Origin: Candidatus Fermentithermobacillaceae bacterium
GTDB lineage: Bacteria > Bacillota > Sulfobacillia > Fermentithermobacillales > Fermentithermobacillaceae
NCBI GenBank assembly: GCA_012840345.1
Contig: DULO01000066.1
Coordinates: 1-64,000, forward strand
DNA: 64,000 bases
Reading direction: 5' to 3'
Made by a program: the position numbers and the translations under genes. The notes beneath the pieces were generated by a model. It had not been told where the DNA came from. It made no database searches and saw nothing but the letters and a program-made list of their open reading frames with translations. Below, one piece after another: positions 60,886 through 64,000 of this stretch. How positions within the stretch are numbered: position 1 is the first letter of the stretch; each line of letters starts with the position of its first letter.

Positions 60886-63258
60886 TTAGACGCCCTCGTA
60901 GAGCTCCGGGTCTACCTGGGACAGGAAGGGCGACATTGAACCGTCGCAGTACAGGAACAGCCTGTGCAGCGCCCGGGTGCAGACCATGTGCAGCAGGCGC
61001 CTGTCGTCCGGATGAGAGTAGTGGTTCTCATCCGCTCCGTACACCAAGACAGCCTCAAACTCTAAACCCTTAGCCAGGTAGGAGGGGATGACGACTACCC
61101 CACGCACAAACCGGCGGTCCCTCGCGCGTACTAGGTGGATTTTGAGCGAAGGCCCCAGGATGCCGCGGAGCCTCTCGTACACCAGCTGAGACTCAGTGGC
61201 CGTCTTGCATATGACAGCTATGGACTTCAGTCCCTGACCGGCGAGCTCCGTAAGGTCCAGGGCGATCCGGTTCAGGACGGCATTCATTCCAGATGCCCCG
61301 GCCACAAATACTCTGGGCAGAGGACCTGGCCTATCCAGCGCCTCCAGCGGTTCGCCGTCCGGGAGCAGCGCCTTGGCGAACAGGGAAATGTCCCTGGTCG
61401 AACGGTAGCTCTTGGTGAGCTTGACCAGTCCGGGGTTTCTGGCCTTAAACACTTCGCCCAAGATATCGTATCCTTGGATGCCGAAGCTGGGGTGGACTGA
61501 TTGGTTAAGGTCTCCCAAAATTGTCATGCTGGCTTCAGGGAAAGCGTCCTTGAGCACTTCGTACTGAACCGCGCTGTAGTCTTGCGCTTCGTCCAGGATG
61601 ACGTGCCTGGCTTTCGTGGAAGCTGGGCGCGGTTGTCCGTCTTGAGACTCAGGCGCGGAATCGGGCAAGCCTTCAAGCAGGTACTGTAGAAGCAGCAGGG
61701 GAGCAAGGTCCTCGTAGGGGACGAAGCCTGATGACAGCTTTTCCGCCGTTTGCTTGCGGATGTCCTGGTAAAACTCAGGAAGCTCCTTGCCGTCAAATAC
61801 CGCGTGGAAGACACTGTCCTCGGTCCAAAGCCTAAGGTACTCTTGAAAAGCGTTCCGCTGAGTCCAGGAGTCGAGATGCTCCCTGATCTCCCGGAACTCT
61901 TGGGCGGTTTTGAACCGGGCCACCGAAGCGATCTCCGACTCAAAATAAAATTCTTTGTCCTTGTTCTCCGACAGCTCTTTGGCCACTTCTTTCCTGCGGG
62001 CTTGCTCCAGGGGTTGGAGCAGCCAAAGGATCCTCCGACGGATTCTATCAAGCCTCTTGTGGAGGGGCATGTAACCGTAGTCGGAGGTCAACAGGTTTTG
62101 GAGTTCCTCGGCTGATACCACGACCTTGCCCCTCACGACGACCGGCCTCAACTGAACGTTGTCGGCCAGGTAACGGGCGTAATCCTTCATGGCCTGGATG
62201 AAGGACGGGGAGGATTTCCACCTTATGCCTTGACGCCGGATCTCGTATTCTTTCTGGGCGTGGCGTCCAGCGTCGGTTATGTCCTTCACAGCGCCCGGGA
62301 TTCCCGGAGTCCGGTTGCCTATCAGGTATTCCAGCTGGTCGTGGACGTCCTCAAGGACCAGGTCCGGTCCGAGCACGTCCCTGGCGAAATCACGGAAGGT
62401 GGTCTGGGTCACGTTGGCCTCGCCCAGTTCGGGGAGGACGGCCGAGATATAGTCCGCGAAAACTCTGTTCGGAGAGAAAATCACTATGTTTTCGGACGTC
62501 ATGGTGTCCCTGTGTCGGTACAGGAGGTAAGCGGCTCTGTGCAAGGCTATGGACGTCTTGCCGCTTCCCGCGGCTCCTTGCACCACCAGAATCTTTTGGT
62601 CCTCGTTTCGGATAACCCGGTTTTGCTCCTTTTGAATCGTGTTTACGATGGCGCGCATGCGGTCGCCGGTGGCCTTGCCCAAGATCTCTTGGAGTATTTC
62701 GTCATCAATTTTGAGGCTGTTGTCGAACATGAACTTGAGTACGCCGTCTTCGATGCGGAACTGCCTCTTTAGGAGGAGTTCTCCCGTGATAATCCCTCGA
62801 ATGGACTTGTACTGGGCGGGGCCCAACTCGTAGTCGTAAAACATGCTGGATACCGGAGCGCGCCAGTCCAGAACCAAGTGCTCGCCCGTAGCTTCGTCCA
62901 CGAGAGAAGCTATGCCTATGTAAAGACGAACGGCCTCCTGCGAGTTGGATTCCCGAAAGTCGATTCTTCCGAAATAGGGTGAGCGTTCCAACTTGGATAA
63001 CCTGCGCAGCACCCCCAAGGACAGAGCCCTGTACTTGAGGTAATTGGTCACCCTCTCGGTCTCCGCCGCCATGGCCACGGTGTCTTCGAATTCGCGAGAG
63101 GCGATCGGCAGCTCCTCTTCCCACGCGGCCCGGACCGCTTCCGCGTTTATCTTCGCTTCTTTTTCAAGAGACGCCCTGCGCTCGGCGATTTGCCTGCGGA
63201 TCTCGGCCAGTACAAGTCGCAGTCTCTGTTCTTCGTATTGGCGCTCGCAAGAGTTCAT
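60886..63258 (-). CDS. helD: HelD-like superfamily 1 helicase (RNA polymerase-recycling ATPase type)
   Basis: A 790-residue SF1 ATPase. The N-terminal coiled coil (RQYEEQRLRLVLAEIRRQIAERR) is followed by GRIDFRE, Walker A GAAGSGKTSIALHR (about residue 225), HVILDEAQDYSAVQYEVL, FPEASMTILGDLNQSVH, KSYRSTRDISLFAKAL and, near the end, HMVCTRALHRLFLYC. The long coiled arm and this motif set match HelD, which frees stalled RNA polymerase from DNA in Bacillus, more than UvrD/PcrA. It appears monocistronic. ATG 63258 follows GGAGGAG. Confidence 0.88.
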   Translation of the reverse strand: MNSCERQYEEQRLRLVLAEIRRQIAERRASLEKEAKINAEAVRAAWEEELPIASREFEDTVAMAAETERVTNYLKYRALSLGVLRRLSKLERSPYFGRIDFRESNSQEAVRLYIGIASLVDEATGEHLVLDWRAPVSSMFYDYELGPAQYKSIRGIITGELLLKRQFRIEDGVLKFMFDNSLKIDDEILQEILGKATGDRMRAIVNTIQKEQNRVIRNEDQKILVVQGAAGSGKTSIALHRAAYLLYRHRDTMTSENIVIFSPNRVFADYISAVLPELGEANVTQTTFRDFARDVLGPDLVLEDVHDQLEYLIGNRTPGIPGAVKDITDAGRHAQKEYEIRRQGIRWKSSPSFIQAMKDYARYLADNVQLRPVVVRGKVVVSAEELQNLLTSDYGYMPLHKRLDRIRRRILWLLQPLEQARRKEVAKELSENKDKEFYFESEIASVARFKTAQEFREIREHLDSWTQRNAFQEYLRLWTEDSVFHAVFDGKELPEFYQDIRKQTAEKLSSGFVPYEDLAPLLLLQYLLEGLPDSAPESQDGQPRPASTKARHVILDEAQDYSAVQYEVLKDAFPEASMTILGDLNQSVHPSFGIQGYDILGEVFKARNPGLVKLTKSYRSTRDISLFAKALLPDGEPLEALDRPGPLPRVFVAGASGMNAVLNRIALDLTELAGQGLKSIAVICKTATESQLVYERLRGILGPSLKIHLVRARDRRFVRGVVVIPSYLAKGLEFEAVLVYGADENHYSHPDDRRLLHMVCTRALHRLFLYCDGSMSPFLSQVDPELYEGV

Positions 63259-63319
63259 GGCTACTCCTCCGATTGTGTTCTCCGCTTACCTTTTCATTAT
63301 CGCACGATCGTTTCGGCGG

Positions 63320-63349
63320 TTGACACAGACCTTTGGCGATTTGTAGTAT
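63320..63349 (+). promoter_or_regulatory. Near-consensus sigma-A promoter facing the metG remnant
   Basis: A perfect TTGACA (63320-63325) and TAGTAT (63344-63349, five of six) are 18 bp apart, 51 bp before the ATG of the metG ruin. It is the best promoter-like sequence in the window and seems intact although the gene it serves is not. Confidence 0.6.
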
Positions 63350-63399
63350 GAGGCAAATCGTCGCGCCTCAACATCGTCACGAGACGAGGTGTTGTTCCT

Positions 63400-63664
63400 A
63401 TGACAAGGTACCTTATAACCAGCGCCCTTCCTTCTCTCCGTGGCCCCCGAATCCAATGACTCTGACTTTACTTGGGAGGCTTTCGCGACCACAGTCAACA
63501 AGGACCTTGCGGGCAATTTCGGCAACTTCGTGAACCGGACGCTCAAGCTGACGGCAGCTCAACTGGGTTCCTTCATACCCGAAGGCGGGCAGCCCGGCGA
63601 AAGCGAGGCCCGACTGGACGCGGATTGCCGCGCGGCAATGGACGAGTACCGGGAATGGCTTTGA
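63400..63664 (+). pseudogene. metG: Gutted methionyl-tRNA synthetase gene
   Basis: The ATG at 63400, after GAGGTG, begins MTRYLITSALP, the standard MetRS N-terminus, but the frame soon changes and stops at 63459 (19 codons). From about 63440 another frame gives APESNDSDFTWEAFATTVN, DLAGNFGNFVNRTLKLTA and a short end EYREWL; this is the start of the MetRS anticodon-binding domain. The whole catalytic domain between (about a kilobase and a half) and the C-terminus are missing. An essential enzyme cannot be lost, so an intact metG is expected elsewhere. The promoter and ribosome site still look functional. Confidence 0.85.
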
Positions 63665-63723
63665 AGAAGCTCTGGTCGCTGGGCAAACACTTATGCTTAA
63701 CCGGACCGCGACGAACAGTGTTC

Positions 63724-64000
63724 CTACAACTCCAACTCCCAGATGCCGAGGACGCGGTCGTCGGGGGAGAAACCCAGGCGAGGCAGGATGGAGCTGGCCT
63801 GAGTGCCTGCCCTGCAGTTGGCGAAAAGCCTCGCGGCAGGAAGTCCGTCTTTGTCTCGCTTTTCTGCCAGGATGATTTCCGCCCAGTGAACCAAGGCCAT
63901 GATAGCGGGTTCGTCCCCGAATATGCTTCCCAGTTCGACCATTACGGTCATGAGGCCTCCGCGCTCGTGGTCGGGCTCTACGAAGTAAGCCCCGTACCAC
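63724..64000 (-). CDS. Partial gene at the window edge, possibly an acetyltransferase
   Basis: The frame is open to the right edge, so the N-terminus is missing. About 91 codons are visible: WYGAYFVEPDHERGG, GLMTVMVELGSIFGDEPAI, ALVHWAEIILAEKRDKDGL, and the end SSILPRLGFSPDDRVLGIWELEL. The LPRLGF element before a final strand resembles the end of GNAT-fold acetyltransferases, but the acetyl-CoA loop is not visible. I cannot assign a function. Confidence 0.5.
   Translation of the reverse strand, partial: WYGAYFVEPDHERGGLMTVMVELGSIFGDEPAIMALVHWAEIILAEKRDKDGLPAARLFANCRAGTQASSILPRLGFSPDDRVLGIWELEL

Overview
The window is a GC-rich, gene-dense bacterial chromosome segment, most likely from an uncultured member of the Bacillota (Gram-positive Firmicutes). 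Supporting signs are strong GGAGG-type ribosome sites with frequent GTG and TTG starts, a purC-purS-purQ-purL cluster (separate PurS, small PurL), type II pantothenate kinase, an FMN-riboswitch-controlled RibU-type transporter, a Bacillus-like NamZ/NagZ/AmiE/MurQ muropeptide salvage set, a YkwD-like CAP protein and a YheC/YheD-type spore-coat ATP-grasp protein. The last point hints at a spore-forming ancestry. The species cannot be named from sequence alone.

Layout. 1-2.0 kb: an RHH/PIN toxin-antitoxin pair (toxin start apparently AUA), a broken second PIN gene running in frame into coaW. 2.2-9.5 kb: a TGS-domain GTPase, a large YheC/YheD-like protein, a serine hydrolase, and tdh-kbl for threonine breakdown. 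9.5-18.3 kb: HD-GYP protein, MFS transporter, membrane-anchored M16-like protein, a gutted copper ATPase, an S9 peptidase and an amidohydrolase. 18.6-25.7 kb: guaA-purB-purC-purS-purQ-purL ending at a clear terminator. 26-29.7 kb: CAP protein and three poorly known proteins, one with features recalling spore-surface proteins. 29.8-38.6 kb: ABC exporter pair, M20 hydrolase, creatininase-family protein, a broken carbamoylase, an unrecognised 473-residue protein and DppA-like D-aminopeptidase. 38.7-46.9 kb (minus strand): a muropeptide salvage operon namZ, murK-like kinase, a murQ-amiE gene fusion, nagZ, anmK, with birA at the end. 47.0-47.8 kb: ribU with FMN riboswitch. 48-55 kb: Cys-cluster protein, CcdA/thioredoxin pair, DMT transporter, M20 dipeptidase, CPBP protease, MscS channel, SfsA. 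55-60 kb: LUD-domain protein, DUF4438 protein, a second S9 peptidase, an Old Yellow Enzyme. 60-60.9 kb: two facing arrays of a 94-bp repeat. 60.9-64 kb: HelD-like helicase, a gutted metG behind an intact consensus promoter, and a partial gene at the edge.

How it fits together. Peptide and amino-acid turnover dominates (two S9 peptidases, two M20 enzymes, DppA, carbamoylase remnant, tdh-kbl), consistent with a proteolytic, fermentative heterotroph that salvages peptide and cell-wall fragments. In the salvage operon no encoded protein shows a signal peptide and the amidase domain is fused to the obligately cytosolic MurQ, so I infer an all-cytoplasmic, PTS-independent version of the Bacillus pathway. 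Three genes (copA, metG, carbamoylase) are reduced to flanking parts with the middle deleted, which suggests recurrent internal deletion.

The most notable items are the murQ-amiE fusion operon, the perfect 12-bp inverted repeat enclosing the namZ ribosome site and start, the translational FMN riboswitch, the AUA-started toxin with a palindrome inside its promoter, and the 94-bp repeat family.
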